Of a DNA stretch of 64,000 nt, positions 1-8,481 are shown piece by piece (position 1 is the first letter of the stretch; every line of letters begins with the position of its first letter). The translations under genes were made by a program, and so were the position numbers. The DNA comes from Variovorax guangxiensis (lineage in GTDB: Bacteria; Pseudomonadota; Gammaproteobacteria; Burkholderiales; Burkholderiaceae_C). The notes below the pieces were generated by a model that was given only the letters and a program-made list of their open reading frames with translations, did not search any database and was not told the DNA's origin. The stretch lies in contig NZ_RXFT01000019.1 of NCBI RefSeq assembly GCF_003952165.1, positions 62,001 to 126,000 of the forward strand, read 5' to 3'.

Positions 1-1
1 T

Positions 2-340
2 CCGATGATCCTGCCGGTCAAAGGATCACTCGTGCGCTCTGCCATCGATAGTTTCATGGCCGAGCATCAGGTCCACGTCGCGCGACGACATCTGGAATCA
101 GTCTCCACGCTAGCCAACCTTGGCGTGCTGCAACTGACTGATTCGATTGGGTTCATGCAGGAGCACTTGGCACGCTACTTCGTGAACCGCAACGATCTGT
201 CGATCTTGCGACTGGATCTGCCCTCGGTAACGATGCGCGTGGGACTGATCTGGATGGCGGAGCGCCAAGTGCCGCCGGCAACACGGCGGGTAATGGATCT
301 GCTCGAACTGTACGCAAAAGAACTATCTGCTTCGAGCTGA
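2..340 (+). CDS. LysR-family transcriptional regulator, C-terminal fragment (cut by window edge)
   Basis: The open frame runs in from the left edge, so only the last ~112 codons are visible. The protein reads like the end of a LysR effector-binding domain: a stretch around SIGFMQEHLARYF (surface near the ligand cleft), then LDLPSVTMRVGLIWMAERQVPPATRRVMDLL, the usual final strand and helix (here split for reading). The window holds no N-terminal HTH. It is transcribed towards the leftward catabolic array and converges with the ALDH gene, so it could be a regulator of that array, but this is inference. The family call is moderately sure; the ligand is unknown. Confidence 0.6.
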   Translation, partial: PMILPVKGSLVRSAIDSFMAEHQVHVARRHLESVSTLANLGVLQLTDSIGFMQEHLARYFVNRNDLSILRLDLPSVTMRVGLIWMAERQVPPATRRVMDLLELYAKELSASS

Positions 341-358
341 GCCAATCTGGATTGGCTC
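339..358. terminator. Hairpin between convergent LysR and ALDH genes
   Basis: GAGCCAATC and GATTGGCTC form complementary arms of 8-9 bp around a very short loop. The hairpin starts on the stop codon of the partial LysR gene and lies 24 bases from the ALDH stop. Only CTT follows it, so it may act in both directions but is not a textbook intrinsic terminator. Confidence 0.45.
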
Positions 359-381
359 TTCAGCCCATGTCAAAAGGTTGA

Positions 382-1911
382 CTACAAGATGATCCGCTGA
401 TCCCAAGGCGAGGTGCCACCCCAGTTTATGCAAACGCTCTGCCGACGCATATAGCCTTTCCAGGCATCGGACCCAGCTGTACGGCCGCCGCCTGTCTCCT
501 TTTCTCCGCCGAAGGCGGCTCCAATATCCGCGCCCGTCGTTCCCATATTCACCTTGGCAATGCCACAGTCGCTGCCTTGGGCCGAGAGGAAAAGCTCGAT
601 GTTTCCGAGATTGGAGCTATGAATGCCAGACGCGAGCCCTTGGGGCACTCCATTGTGGATCTCGATAGCTTCTTCTAGCGTATCGTAGGCCATCACGTAG
701 ACGATGGGCGCGAAGGTCTCGTGCTGCACACACGGCCATTCAGGTTGCACGTGTGTGATGAGAGTAGGCTCGACATAGTGTCCTGGTCTGCTGATCCGTT
801 TGCCGCCGAATACCACCTGCCCTCCCGCAGCGATGGCGTCAGAGACTGCCGCCTCGAAATGCCCGACGGCAGCGGCATCGACCAGTGGGCCGACCACTGT
901 TTCCACATCACGCGGATCACCGACCTTGATTTGGGCGAATGATCGCTTCAGCAACTCTACCAACTCGTCCATCACGGCTCTCTGCACAATCACCCGTCGG
1001 GTGCTTGTGCATCGTTGTCCGGTGGTTCCGACGGCACCGAATGTGATGCTGCGCGCGGCCAGCTCCAGGTCGGCCGTCTCGTCGACGATGCATCCGTTGT
1101 TACCCGAGCACTCGAGCATGTAACGCCGCCCCAGCGTGCTACCAACGATATCAGCGACTTTGCGCCCGACCCCGCTCGAGCCAGTGAACGAGATCAGAGC
1201 GACGCGTGGGTCCGCCACCAGCATCTCGGCGACTCGGTTGTCTTCGGGAATGAAGAGCGTGAAAACACCCTCGAACCCCATCTCCTTCATGGCCTGGTTG
1301 CACAGGTGCTGTAGCGCAAGCGCGGTCAGCGGCACCTTCGGGCTGGGCTTCCAAACCACCGTGTTACCGCCAATCGCAGCAAGAAAGCCGTTTTGCGCCC
1401 ACACGGCCGCGGGAAAGTTGTAGGCTGAGATGATGCCGACCACGCCCAATGGCAGCCACTGGTCGTACATGCGATGCTTCGCGCGCTGCGACTGCTGTGT
1501 AAAACCATACAGCATGCGTGACTGGCCGGCCGCGAGCGCCGCCATATCGATGAGCTCGCGCACCTCGCCTTTCGCCTCCATGAGCGACTTGCCGGTATCG
1601 AGCGCAACAACTGCCGCCAAACCGTCAAAATGTTCTGCAGCGAGTTCGCCGATGCGCGACACCAATTCACCACGGCGAGGTGCCGGCACCATGCGCCAGC
1701 GCATATGCATGGCCGACGCAGTGACCATGACGGCCTCATAGTCCTGCTCCGTGGCGCCGGCAACACGGGCTGTCACCGTGCCGTCGGCAGGATTGATCGC
1801 GGCAAAAGCCGACCGATCATGCGTTGTGCTCCAGCCGTCGGGACCTGTGCACGCGCCACCGTGCACGGACTGGATGTGAAATTCCGAAAGTACTTGTTGG
1901 GTATCGAACAT
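382..1911 (-). CDS. NAD(P)-dependent aldehyde dehydrogenase, ALDH7-like
   Basis: 509-residue cytoplasmic aldehyde dehydrogenase of usual family length. Visible active-site signatures are SAYNFP with the oxyanion Asn165, MLECSGNN with the general base Glu267, and GTTGQRCTSTRR with the nucleophile Cys301. The C-terminal GAAFGGEKETGGGR block is typical of the ALDH7 (alpha-aminoadipic / piperideine-6-carboxylate dehydrogenase) branch. It is the last gene of the leftward catabolic array, 9 bases after the cupin gene. In context it probably oxidises a semialdehyde from ring cleavage, as AmnC-type enzymes do in aminophenol pathways, although those belong to another ALDH branch. The substrate cannot be read from sequence. 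Confidence 0.9.
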   Translation of the reverse strand: MFDTQQVLSEFHIQSVHGGACTGPDGWSTTHDRSAFAAINPADGTVTARVAGATEQDYEAVMVTASAMHMRWRMVPAPRRGELVSRIGELAAEHFDGLAAVVALDTGKSLMEAKGEVRELIDMAALAAGQSRMLYGFTQQSQRAKHRMYDQWLPLGVVGIISAYNFPAAVWAQNGFLAAIGGNTVVWKPSPKVPLTALALQHLCNQAMKEMGFEGVFTLFIPEDNRVAEMLVADPRVALISFTGSSGVGRKVADIVGSTLGRRYMLECSGNNGCIVDETADLELAARSITFGAVGTTGQRCTSTRRVIVQRAVMDELVELLKRSFAQIKVGDPRDVETVVGPLVDAAAVGHFEAAVSDAIAAGGQVVFGGKRISRPGHYVEPTLITHVQPEWPCVQHETFAPIVYVMAYDTLEEAIEIHNGVPQGLASGIHSSNLGNIELFLSAQGSDCGIAKVNMGTTGADIGAAFGGEKETGGGRTAGSDAWKGYMRRQSVCINWGGTSPWDQRIIL

Positions 1912-1920
1912 GGGAAAGTC

Positions 1921-2349
1921 TCAGGGCTTAGAAAGAAAGCCAACGATGGTTTCGTCGGTGTGGAACACAGGTTTCTCGTGGTAGTGCGGCCCGTCGTAAA
2001 TCTCGATGAGCACGCTGCGCTCATGAGCGAGCGTGGGCCCGTGCGGATGGTCCTTGGGGTTCATGTAGAACGAGCCCGGCGTGAGCGTAAGCTGACTGTC
2101 GGTGTACTCGTAGCGGCCCTCGAGGCAGTACATGAACTGGTTGGATGCGTGTGAATGCTTGACCGGGATACGTCCACCCTTCTCGTATTCAAGCAGGGCG
2201 ATGCTGGCGCCGGTCTCGACGTTCTTCCAGAGGAAATACTGGCGGAAACCGTACTCCGGAAAATCGATCCACTTGTCGGTATCTAGCTCCCGCGTGCGGA
2301 TCAGCACCTCCAGAGTCTTCATCAGCGCGGTGTCAGGCGGTTTGGTCAT
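1921..2349 (-). CDS. Small cupin-fold protein, probably metal-binding
   Basis: 142-residue single-domain cupin. Motif 1 is seen as GGRIPVKHSHASNQFMYCLEG: two His are present, but the usual metal-binding Glu position reads Gln. Motif 2 is GSFYMNPKDHPHGP. I chose the ATG at 2349, which overlaps the upstream RraA-like gene by 17 bases; an ATG at 2484 would run deep into that gene. Proteins of this shape include ring-cleaving dioxygenases (for example 2,4'-dihydroxyacetophenone dioxygenase), isomerases and non-enzymatic cupins. Its position between RraA-like and ALDH genes makes a step in the same pathway likely; the reaction is not assignable. Confidence 0.75.
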   Translation of the reverse strand: MTKPPDTALMKTLEVLIRTRELDTDKWIDFPEYGFRQYFLWKNVETGASIALLEYEKGGRIPVKHSHASNQFMYCLEGRYEYTDSQLTLTPGSFYMNPKDHPHGPTLAHERSVLIEIYDGPHYHEKPVFHTDETIVGFLSKP

Positions 2350-3088
2350 GCGTGTGGACTCCTGAGGGACGACCAGCTGCGACCCAGCCTTCGTATTCCC
2401 TGCGACTTTCCGGGGTCGCCGGAAACAAACCAAAAATTGATCGGCCACCGGCAATCTGCAGTTCAGCGAAGGCTTCATACTCAACGGCGTCCAGCGCTTC
2501 GCTTGCCACCTCTTCGACCAGATGCTGCGGAATTACGACCACGCCTTCCCCGTCGCCCACCAACACATCGCCGGGGTAAATTGCTACTCCTGCGCAGCCA
2601 ATTGGGCCGTTCAGCTCAACGGGATGCATTGCTATGGGCGTGGCGGGAGGCGCCGACTGGCGTTGATATGCAGGCAGCCCGGTTTTGCGGATGGCCGGCG
2701 TGTCGCGGTAGCCGCCATCGGTCACGACGCCGGCCACGCCGCGCTGGTACATACGCGCTGCCATGAGGTCACCCGCGGCGGCGGAGCGCAGACATCCGCC
2801 GGTATCAATCACCAATACGTGGTCGGCGGGGCATTCTTCAATTGCGCGGCGGTGCAGGTTGTCACTACGGCCGTAGTTGGACATGGTGTCTATGTCCTCG
2901 CGCGCAGGCATAAAGCGCAATGTGTAAGCCGGCCCCACGAGTTGCGGCTGCTCGGTCGACAATGGGCTCACCCCTAGCAGATATACATTGCGAAAGCCAC
3001 GCTTGAGCAGAGCATTGGCTACATTGGCACTCCCAACCTTCAAGAGCTTGGCACGGGTGGTGACGCTCAATGATTTCTGTTCAGTCAT
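2333..3088 (-). CDS. RraA-like / 4-hydroxy-4-methyl-2-oxoglutarate aldolase-type protein
   Basis: 251 residues with the RraA/HMG-aldolase fold. The signature GDLMAARMYQRGVAGVVTDG runs from Gly106 and is followed by Arg128-Asp129 (GYRD), the substrate- and metal-binding pair of class II HMG/CHA aldolases. The family includes RNase E inhibitors (RraA) and pyruvate aldolases. In a catabolic array the aldolase role, releasing pyruvate or oxaloacetate from a hydroxy-oxo-acid, is the better reading. The C-terminus is some 30 residues longer than E. coli RraA. The ATG at 3088 overlaps the stop of the RidA-FAH gene by ATGA, indicating translational coupling. Confidence 0.85.
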   Translation of the reverse strand: MTEQKSLSVTTRAKLLKVGSANVANALLKRGFRNVYLLGVSPLSTEQPQLVGPAYTLRFMPAREDIDTMSNYGRSDNLHRRAIEECPADHVLVIDTGGCLRSAAAGDLMAARMYQRGVAGVVTDGGYRDTPAIRKTGLPAYQRQSAPPATPIAMHPVELNGPIGCAGVAIYPGDVLVGDGEGVVVIPQHLVEEVASEALDAVEYEAFAELQIAGGRSIFGLFPATPESRREYEGWVAAGRPSGVHTHDQTA

Positions 3089-4233
3089 GCAGCGACTCCT
3101 TGCGATACGGGACCGATTCGGACCTGCAGGGCAGGCAGCCCCTCAATCTTGGCTTCAAGGAGGTCGCCGTCGACCACCGCGCCCACCCCCTCCGGCGTGC
3201 CGGTGAAGATCAGGTCGCCCGGCATCAGCGTGAACAGACGCGACAGCGTGGCAATGATCTCGCGCGTCGACCAGATCTGCTTGGACAAGTCGCTCACCTG
3301 ACGAAGCTCTCCATTCACCATAAGTGCGATGTGGCCGCTCGCAAGTTCGCCGGTGTCACCTATCGGCACGATTGGCCCCACGGGCGTGCAACGCTCGAAG
3401 GTTTTGCCGATCTCCCAAGGCTTGCCGGCCTGGCGCATGGCCTGTTGCAAGTCACGACGCGTCATATCGATACCGACGGCGTAGCCCCAGATATGGCGAA
3501 CTGCGTCGTCTGCAGCGATGTTCACGCCACCTTTTCCAATGGCCACCACCAACTCGACCTCATGGTGCAGATCCCGCGTGCCAGGCGGGTACGGCACCGC
3601 GACCGCATCCAAGACATTCGACACTACGGAGTCCGTCGGCTTACAAAAGAAGAACGGTGGTTCGGTGCCTGGGTCGACACCCATCTCAACCGCATGGCTC
3701 GCGTAGTTGCGCCCAACGCAATAGACACGACGCACCGGGAATGCACCGCGCCCGCCCTCAACCGGCACGGCGGTAACCACTGGCTCAGCAACAACGAACT
3801 CACTCGCGCGATGGCCATCCATCACAGCACGTACCGGACGCCCCCCCTGGTTCAACACCGCGATAGCCTCAACCTCCAAGAGGATTTCCGGCTGGGCCAG
3901 TGCACTGACCTCGACAAGCGTGGCCACGGGGAACGCACCTTCGAAAAATTCGCGTCGTGCGCGCCACACGGCTTCGCGGTGTTCGATGCGCGTGAGATAC
4001 ATATTGATCTTCACGACATCGTGCATCGAGCCACCGGCTGCGGTGACGAGATGCCGGATGCGCTCAAAGATGAGTTTCGCCTGTTCGTACTCGCCACCTC
4101 CTGTGGGTGCAAGCGCGCGGTCGCGCGCCGTCAGGCCCGCGATGTACAAGGTGTCGCCCACTCTGAGGCAATTGGACCAAGTGCCGGCGGCTGGCTCGGT
4201 GACTTCGGGGCTGATGATTTGCTGGATGGCCAT
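3085..4233 (-). CDS. RidA-FAH fusion: N-terminal Rid domain joined to fumarylacetoacetate-hydrolase-family domain
   Basis: 382 residues with two domains in one frame. Residues 1-128 form a Rid/YjgF domain (VGDTLYIAGLTARD; LTAAGGSMHDVVKINMYLT-like core; LLEVEAIAVL end). The site that holds the catalytic Arg in RidA (P-A-R-S) reads PVATLVEV, so about residue 104 is Ala. Residues ~150-382 form an FAH domain with VYCVGRNYASH, metal ligands in HHEVELVVAIGK (Glu225, Glu227) and GIDMTRRD (Asp256), then GKTFE and LMPGDLIFTGTPEGVG. FAH proteins hydrolyse, hydrate or decarboxylate ring-fission products. The ATG at 4233 is chosen because the longer frame overlaps the dioxygenase gene. It is coupled to the RraA gene by ATGA. 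Confidence 0.85.
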   Translation of the reverse strand: MAIQQIISPEVTEPAAGTWSNCLRVGDTLYIAGLTARDRALAPTGGGEYEQAKLIFERIRHLVTAAGGSMHDVVKINMYLTRIEHREAVWRARREFFEGAFPVATLVEVSALAQPEILLEVEAIAVLNQGGRPVRAVMDGHRASEFVVAEPVVTAVPVEGGRGAFPVRRVYCVGRNYASHAVEMGVDPGTEPPFFFCKPTDSVVSNVLDAVAVPYPPGTRDLHHEVELVVAIGKGGVNIAADDAVRHIWGYAVGIDMTRRDLQQAMRQAGKPWEIGKTFERCTPVGPIVPIGDTGELASGHIALMVNGELRQVSDLSKQIWSTREIIATLSRLFTLMPGDLIFTGTPEGVGAVVDGDLLEAKIEGLPALQVRIGPVSQGVAA

Positions 4234-4243
4234 AGTCGCTGTG

Positions 4244-5185
4244 TTACTCGAAGAAATCCTGGGGTGGCTTGGCGCCCCACTGGGTGGTCTGGTCGGCCGT
4301 GCCCGCAAAGATGCTCGGCTCGTGGTCTGCGTTGACGACATCGCCGTCGGTGTAGTGTTCGATGCGGAATCCGAACGGGTCGCGCCAGTAGTCGAAGATC
4401 TGGCTGCCGAGCAAGTGCCGGCCCACGCCGCAATCGAGCATGTATCCGCGCTCCAGCAAGAAGTCGTGCGCACTCATGACCGCATCGACGTCCTCCACCT
4501 CGAACGAGCAGTGGTGTACGCCCGGTCTATCGGTGCCCAGCACCAGCATGCAGTGGTGATCCACCAGCGCATCACCATGATCCACTCGCAGGAAGGTACC
4601 TATGGGGTGGGTCGGTGCATCCGGCGTAGCCAGATGGTCTGAGGCCAGCAGGCCAAAACGTTCGCGCAGCCATGCCACCGAGGCCGCATGGTCGGACACA
4701 TGCAGAACGAAGTGCCCCAGCCGCTTGACCGGCGAAGCCTGTCGAATGATGCGCACGGCAGTGTTCACCCTGGGCTTGGCGCGTGCGGTGTTGAATGCGA
4801 TCGCATCGCGTGTCGCCAGCGGGGCGGCCGGCTTCGCGCCATACACCGCGTCAATCTCGAAGCCATCGGGCATGCGCATGCGCACGCGCATGCCTCCGCC
4901 GGGCGTAGCATCCAGCTGCTGTACAGGACCTGAGCCGGGCAGCGCCGATAGCCGCTCCAGGTCCTGCGCCGAGCCCACGCTGAAGCCCGCACCCAAAAAG
5001 CGGCTGGTTTCGCCAAGCACCGCCTCATAGAGGAACGGAGCATCGCCCGTGCCACGCATGTAGAGGCGCTGGCCATCGCCGGCCACGGAAGCCGGCACCA
5101 TGCCGAAATCGCGCAGGAAGCGTTCCATCACGGCCAGGTCGGTGACCTGGTAGCGCACGTAGAGAGCGTCGATGGCGCGAGTCAT
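4244..5185 (-). CDS. VOC-superfamily dioxygenase (type I extradiol-like, two-domain)
   Basis: 313 residues with two vicinal-oxygen-chelate modules. The N-terminal half (MTRAIDALYVRYQVTDL) lacks metal ligands. The C-terminal half has the 2-His-1-carboxylate pattern: His158 in LGHFVLHV, His224/His225 in GVHHCSFEV and Glu276 in GFRIEHYTDGD. This matches type I extradiol dioxygenases, which open catechol-like rings next to the diol with Fe(II). In the array it follows LivF (ATGA overlap at 5182-5185) and precedes the FAH fusion by 10 bases, the expected order for ring cleavage followed by processing of the cleaved product. The ring substrate is unknown. Confidence 0.85.
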   Translation of the reverse strand: MTRAIDALYVRYQVTDLAVMERFLRDFGMVPASVAGDGQRLYMRGTGDAPFLYEAVLGETSRFLGAGFSVGSAQDLERLSALPGSGPVQQLDATPGGGMRVRMRMPDGFEIDAVYGAKPAAPLATRDAIAFNTARAKPRVNTAVRIIRQASPVKRLGHFVLHVSDHAASVAWLRERFGLLASDHLATPDAPTHPIGTFLRVDHGDALVDHHCMLVLGTDRPGVHHCSFEVEDVDAVMSAHDFLLERGYMLDCGVGRHLLGSQIFDYWRDPFGFRIEHYTDGDVVNADHEPSIFAGTADQTTQWGAKPPQDFFE

Positions 5186-5925
5186 GCCGCAAGCTCCGCT
5201 TCTTGCGGCTGCGCTTCCGCGCTACCGTGGCCGAGGATCGACTCCACCAGGTCGCGACGCGAACGCGCTGCTTCCGAGGTCCCTGACCAGGCCAGACGAC
5301 CGGACGTAAGCACGTAAGCACGGTCGGAAAACTCCAGCGCCTTCGACAGGTTTTGCTCTACAAGCAGCACCGCGATGCCGTCTTCGCGAAGGCGTCGCAA
5401 TGCCTGATAGCAGATGTCGACATTCTTGGGCATAAGGCCGAGCGACAGCTCGTCGATCAGCAGCAGCTTCGGCTCGGCCATGAGAGCGCGCCCAATGGCC
5501 ACCATCTGCTGCTCTCCGCCCGACAACGTGCGCCCCAGCGAGTCGATACGCTCGGAGAGCCGAGGAAACAGGTCAAGCACACGCTGCATGTTGCGCGCCG
5601 TCGCCTGCCGCGGTCGACTGTATCCACCCACCACGAGGTTCTCGCGCACCGTCATGTCACCGAACAGTTTGCGACCTTCGGGCGACAGAGCTATGCCCTC
5701 GAGCACGCGCTTCTGCGGTGGTAGAGGTCCAAGATCCTTTCCGCCGAAAAGAACGCTGCCTGAGCGAGCCCGCACGTGACCCGCGATGCACTGTAGCGTC
5801 GACGTCTTGCCGGCACCGTTTGGACCGATCAGGGCCACCACCTCGGCCTCATTCACATGCAGGTCGAGTTCATGCAACACCATGGCCGATCCGTAACCGC
5901 AGCAAAGGTTCTCAATATTCAGCAA
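5182..5925 (-). CDS. livF: Branched-chain/aromatic-acid-type ABC transporter ATP-binding protein (LivF-like)
   Basis: 247-residue cytoplasmic ATPase: Walker A GPNGAGKTS, Q-loop region, ABC signature LSGGEQQMVAIGRAL, Walker B LLLIDELSLGL and the switch His in VLLVEQN-type context. I chose a TTG start at 5925 because GAAGGAG lies six bases upstream and the protein then begins LLNIENLCCGYG, the normal LivF N-terminus. An ATG at 5994 would add a tail lying inside livG. It overlaps livG by 14 bases. LivF pairs with LivG to drive the LivHM channel; in this operon the imported solute is probably the pathway substrate rather than leucine. Confidence 0.9.
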   Translation of the reverse strand: MLNIENLCCGYGSAMVLHELDLHVNEAEVVALIGPNGAGKTSTLQCIAGHVRARSGSVLFGGKDLGPLPPQKRVLEGIALSPEGRKLFGDMTVRENLVVGGYSRPRQATARNMQRVLDLFPRLSERIDSLGRTLSGGEQQMVAIGRALMAEPKLLLIDELSLGLMPKNVDICYQALRRLREDGIAVLLVEQNLSKALEFSDRAYVLTSGRLAWSGTSEAARSRRDLVESILGHGSAEAQPQEAELAA

Positions 5926-6688
5926 GCTCGGCTCCTTCGCCCAGATAGGCTTCGATGACAGCGGGGTCACGCATGACCTCCAACGCCGGTCCATCGGCCA
6001 TCTTGTGGCCGTTGTTCAGCACCACGATGCGGGGGCAGATACGCATCACCTCCGACAGGTTGTGCTCAATCAGCACGATCGTCACCCCCCCAGCGTTGAG
6101 CTGGCGGATCAGGTCGGCCAGACGCAGCGCTTCGCCGTGACCCAGTCCCGCCAGCGGTTCATCGAGCAGCAGCAGGCTTGGGCCGGTGGCCAGGGCCCGT
6201 GCCACTTCGAGCCGCTTGAGCACGCCCAGCGGCTGAGCGCCAGGCCAGTTGTCGGCCAGCGCGCCGATACCGACCAGGTCAAGGCAGCGCATCGCCTCAT
6301 CGCGCAGTTGGCTGCGATTCAGTGTGGTCAGCGCGCGCCAGGGCGTACGCGTGATGCGCGAGCCCGCTGCGAGCACCACGTTCTCGAGCAGCGTCATGTT
6401 GCGAAAGGGCCGCACGATCTGGTGCGACAGCGCAATGCCACGTTGCGCGCGCATCGCGGCGTTCAACCGGTTGAGCGACTCGCCCTTGAAGCGGATCTGA
6501 CCTGTGGTGGGCGCAACCACACCGGAGATAAGGCGCAGCAGCGTGGTCTTGCCGGCACCATTGGGACCCAGCAGGCCAACCAATTCACCTTTGTGCACAC
6601 CAAAGGACACGCCGTGCACCGCGACGATCCCGCCGAAGCGCACCCCCAGGTCGTCAATGGTCAGCAGTGCGTCGGTACTGCCGTTCAT
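5912..6688 (-). CDS. livG: Branched-chain/aromatic-acid-type ABC transporter ATP-binding protein (LivG-like)
   Basis: 258 residues: Walker A LLGPNGAGKTTLL, Walker B LLLLDEPLAGLGHGE, and the LivG C-terminal extension (NGHKMADGPALEVMRDPAVIEAYLGE). The ABC signature region reads AQPLGVLKRLEVARAL, where LSGGQ is replaced by PLGVLKR, a degenerate form often seen in LivG proteins. The ATG overlaps the livM stop as ATGA (6685-6688). It forms the second nucleotide-binding subunit of the importer. Confidence 0.9.
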   Translation of the reverse strand: MNGSTDALLTIDDLGVRFGGIVAVHGVSFGVHKGELVGLLGPNGAGKTTLLRLISGVVAPTTGQIRFKGESLNRLNAAMRAQRGIALSHQIVRPFRNMTLLENVVLAAGSRITRTPWRALTTLNRSQLRDEAMRCLDLVGIGALADNWPGAQPLGVLKRLEVARALATGPSLLLLDEPLAGLGHGEALRLADLIRQLNAGGVTIVLIEHNLSEVMRICPRIVVLNNGHKMADGPALEVMRDPAVIEAYLGEGAELAEY

Positions 6689-7539
6689 GCCGCCCCCTCA
6701 CCACGCAGTCGGCGCGCCTGCCGCAACACGAGCGGGAACAGTCCGCCCGGCACAAAGCGCATCATGACGAACAACAGCAGGCCGAACACCAGCAGCTTGT
6801 AGTCGTTGACAAAGCGGAACCACTCGGGCGCCAGCGTCAGCAGAGCGGCGGAGAGCACGCTACCCCAGATCGAGCCCATGCCGCCGATCACCACCATTGC
6901 CAGGATCATTACCGACACGGGGAAGCCAAAGGCCTCGACGCCGACCGTGCCCAAGTAGTAGGCATAGAGGCATCCCGCCAAGCCAGCCAGACCGGTACCG
7001 AGCGCGAATGCGGCGAGCTTATAGCGCGGCGTGTCTATGCCTAGGCTGCGCGCAGCTGTCTCGTCAGCGCTCACTGCCTCGAAGGCATAGCCTAGCCAAC
7101 TTCTCTTGACCCAACTGCAGAACACACCAGCCCCCACTGCGCACAACACCACGAAGTACGGATAAAAGCCGTCAAGCCCGGACTCGGGAATCTGCGAGAT
7201 GCCGAGTTCACCGCCCAACGCATCACTGGTACGCACTATGCCCAGAAAGAGAAAACCCGCAGCCATGGTCGCGATGGCCAGGAAGTCATCGCGTACGCGC
7301 AGACTGCAAAAGCCTACGATCAGGCCACACGCCCCGGCCAGCACGCAGGCCGCCGGGAGCGCGAACCACAGGCCGAATCCGGCCTTGGCGAGCAACGCTG
7401 TCGTGTATGCGCCGATACCAAAGAACGCGGCATGACCCAGGCTCACTTGACCACACAGTCCGGAGATGAGGTTAAGGCTCAACGCAAGGATCACATTGAT
7501 GGCCATCAGCATCAGGATGGACGTTTCGTAAGCACCCAT
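6685..7539 (-). CDS. livM: Branched-chain/aromatic-acid-type ABC transporter permease (LivM-like)
   Basis: 284 residues, almost wholly hydrophobic, with about 8-9 predicted membrane segments. Family signatures are SLNLISGLCGQVSLGHAAFFG near the N-terminus and the EAA-like loop AVSADETAARSLGIDTPRYKL, then VIGGMGSIWGSVLSA. The ATG at 7539 is preferred: upstream codons of the longer frame lie inside livH. It overlaps livH by 28 bases and livG by 4, so HMGF are translationally coupled. It forms one half of the inner-membrane pore. Confidence 0.9.
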   Translation of the reverse strand: MGAYETSILMLMAINVILALSLNLISGLCGQVSLGHAAFFGIGAYTTALLAKAGFGLWFALPAACVLAGACGLIVGFCSLRVRDDFLAIATMAAGFLFLGIVRTSDALGGELGISQIPESGLDGFYPYFVVLCAVGAGVFCSWVKRSWLGYAFEAVSADETAARSLGIDTPRYKLAAFALGTGLAGLAGCLYAYYLGTVGVEAFGFPVSVMILAMVVIGGMGSIWGSVLSAALLTLAPEWFRFVNDYKLLVFGLLLFVMMRFVPGGLFPLVLRQARRLRGEGAA

Positions 7540-8453
7540 TTGGCCGCTCCTGTAAGTTGAAGTTTCCTGGCGAGCAGGCCGGGCTTGCCCGAGGCCCCGG
7601 AGAAGAGCCCCTCGGGTCTGACCAGCAGCACACACAACATGGCCGCAAACGCGATGCTGTCGCGGTCGAGGTAGTTCGAGAAATAGGTTGCGCCAAAGGC
7701 CTCGATCAACCCGAGCAGCAGAGCTGCGAGCAGGGTCCCGCCCATGTTGCCAAGGCCCCCAAGCACGATGATGGCCAGAGCTTTGTAGCTTGGCACCGCC
7801 CCCATGGAAGGCTCTACCAGGTTGTTGAGCACGCCTACCATCACTCCCGCAGCAGCGGCGAAAGCCGAGCCGATGGCGAAGTTCAGGTAACGCACCTGCC
7901 GCAGGCTCACGCCACACGAGGCTGCCATGCGCGGCTCGCTCACCGAGGCACGCCAAGCCATGCCGACGCGGGTGCGGGTGGCGAACAGCGCCAATCCACC
8001 CAACAACATGCAGGCCACGACCACCACCGCGATCTCCGCATACTTGATACGCATGCCCCCCAGATCGACGGCACCCGCCAGCGGAGGCACGTGGTACGAC
8101 AGCCCGTGGTCGCCAAACACCAGTCGCAGCAGCTCCTCGATGGCCAGGAACATGCCAACCGATGCTATCAACGGCACATAGGGCGGTTGCTCGAGGATGG
8201 GCTCGTAGCACAGACGGTACATCAGCACGCCGCAAGCCGCCACAATCACCATCGACACGACCAAGCCAAATGCGAAACTGCCGGTCGCGTTGGTAACCAC
8301 CAGCCCAAGGTAGCCGCCGAGCGCGAAGAGGCCTGCGTGCGCGATATGCAGGATACGCAGCAGCCCAAACACCATGGCCAGGCCGATGGCAATCAGCGCG
8401 TACACGGCACCGTTGATCAGCCCCTGCGACGCCAAGTTCAGAAACAAGCTCAT
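7512..8453 (-). CDS. livH: Branched-chain/aromatic-acid-type ABC transporter permease (LivH-like)
   Basis: 313 residues, polytopic. It starts with the LivH-type N-terminus MSLFLNLASQGLINGAVYAL and has the EAA-like loop RASVSEPRMAASCGVSLRQVR followed by AIIVLGGLGNMGGTLLAALLLG. The C-terminal tail after VRPEGLFSG is about 25 residues long and basic. It lies 28 bases downstream of the binding-protein gene and pairs with LivM in the membrane. Confidence 0.9.
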   Translation of the reverse strand: MSLFLNLASQGLINGAVYALIAIGLAMVFGLLRILHIAHAGLFALGGYLGLVVTNATGSFAFGLVVSMVIVAACGVLMYRLCYEPILEQPPYVPLIASVGMFLAIEELLRLVFGDHGLSYHVPPLAGAVDLGGMRIKYAEIAVVVVACMLLGGLALFATRTRVGMAWRASVSEPRMAASCGVSLRQVRYLNFAIGSAFAAAAGVMVGVLNNLVEPSMGAVPSYKALAIIVLGGLGNMGGTLLAALLLGLIEAFGATYFSNYLDRDSIAFAAMLCVLLVRPEGLFSGASGKPGLLARKLQLTGAAKWVLTKRPS

Positions 8454-8481
8454 GGCGTGTCTCCGTGCATGTCCTCGGCGC

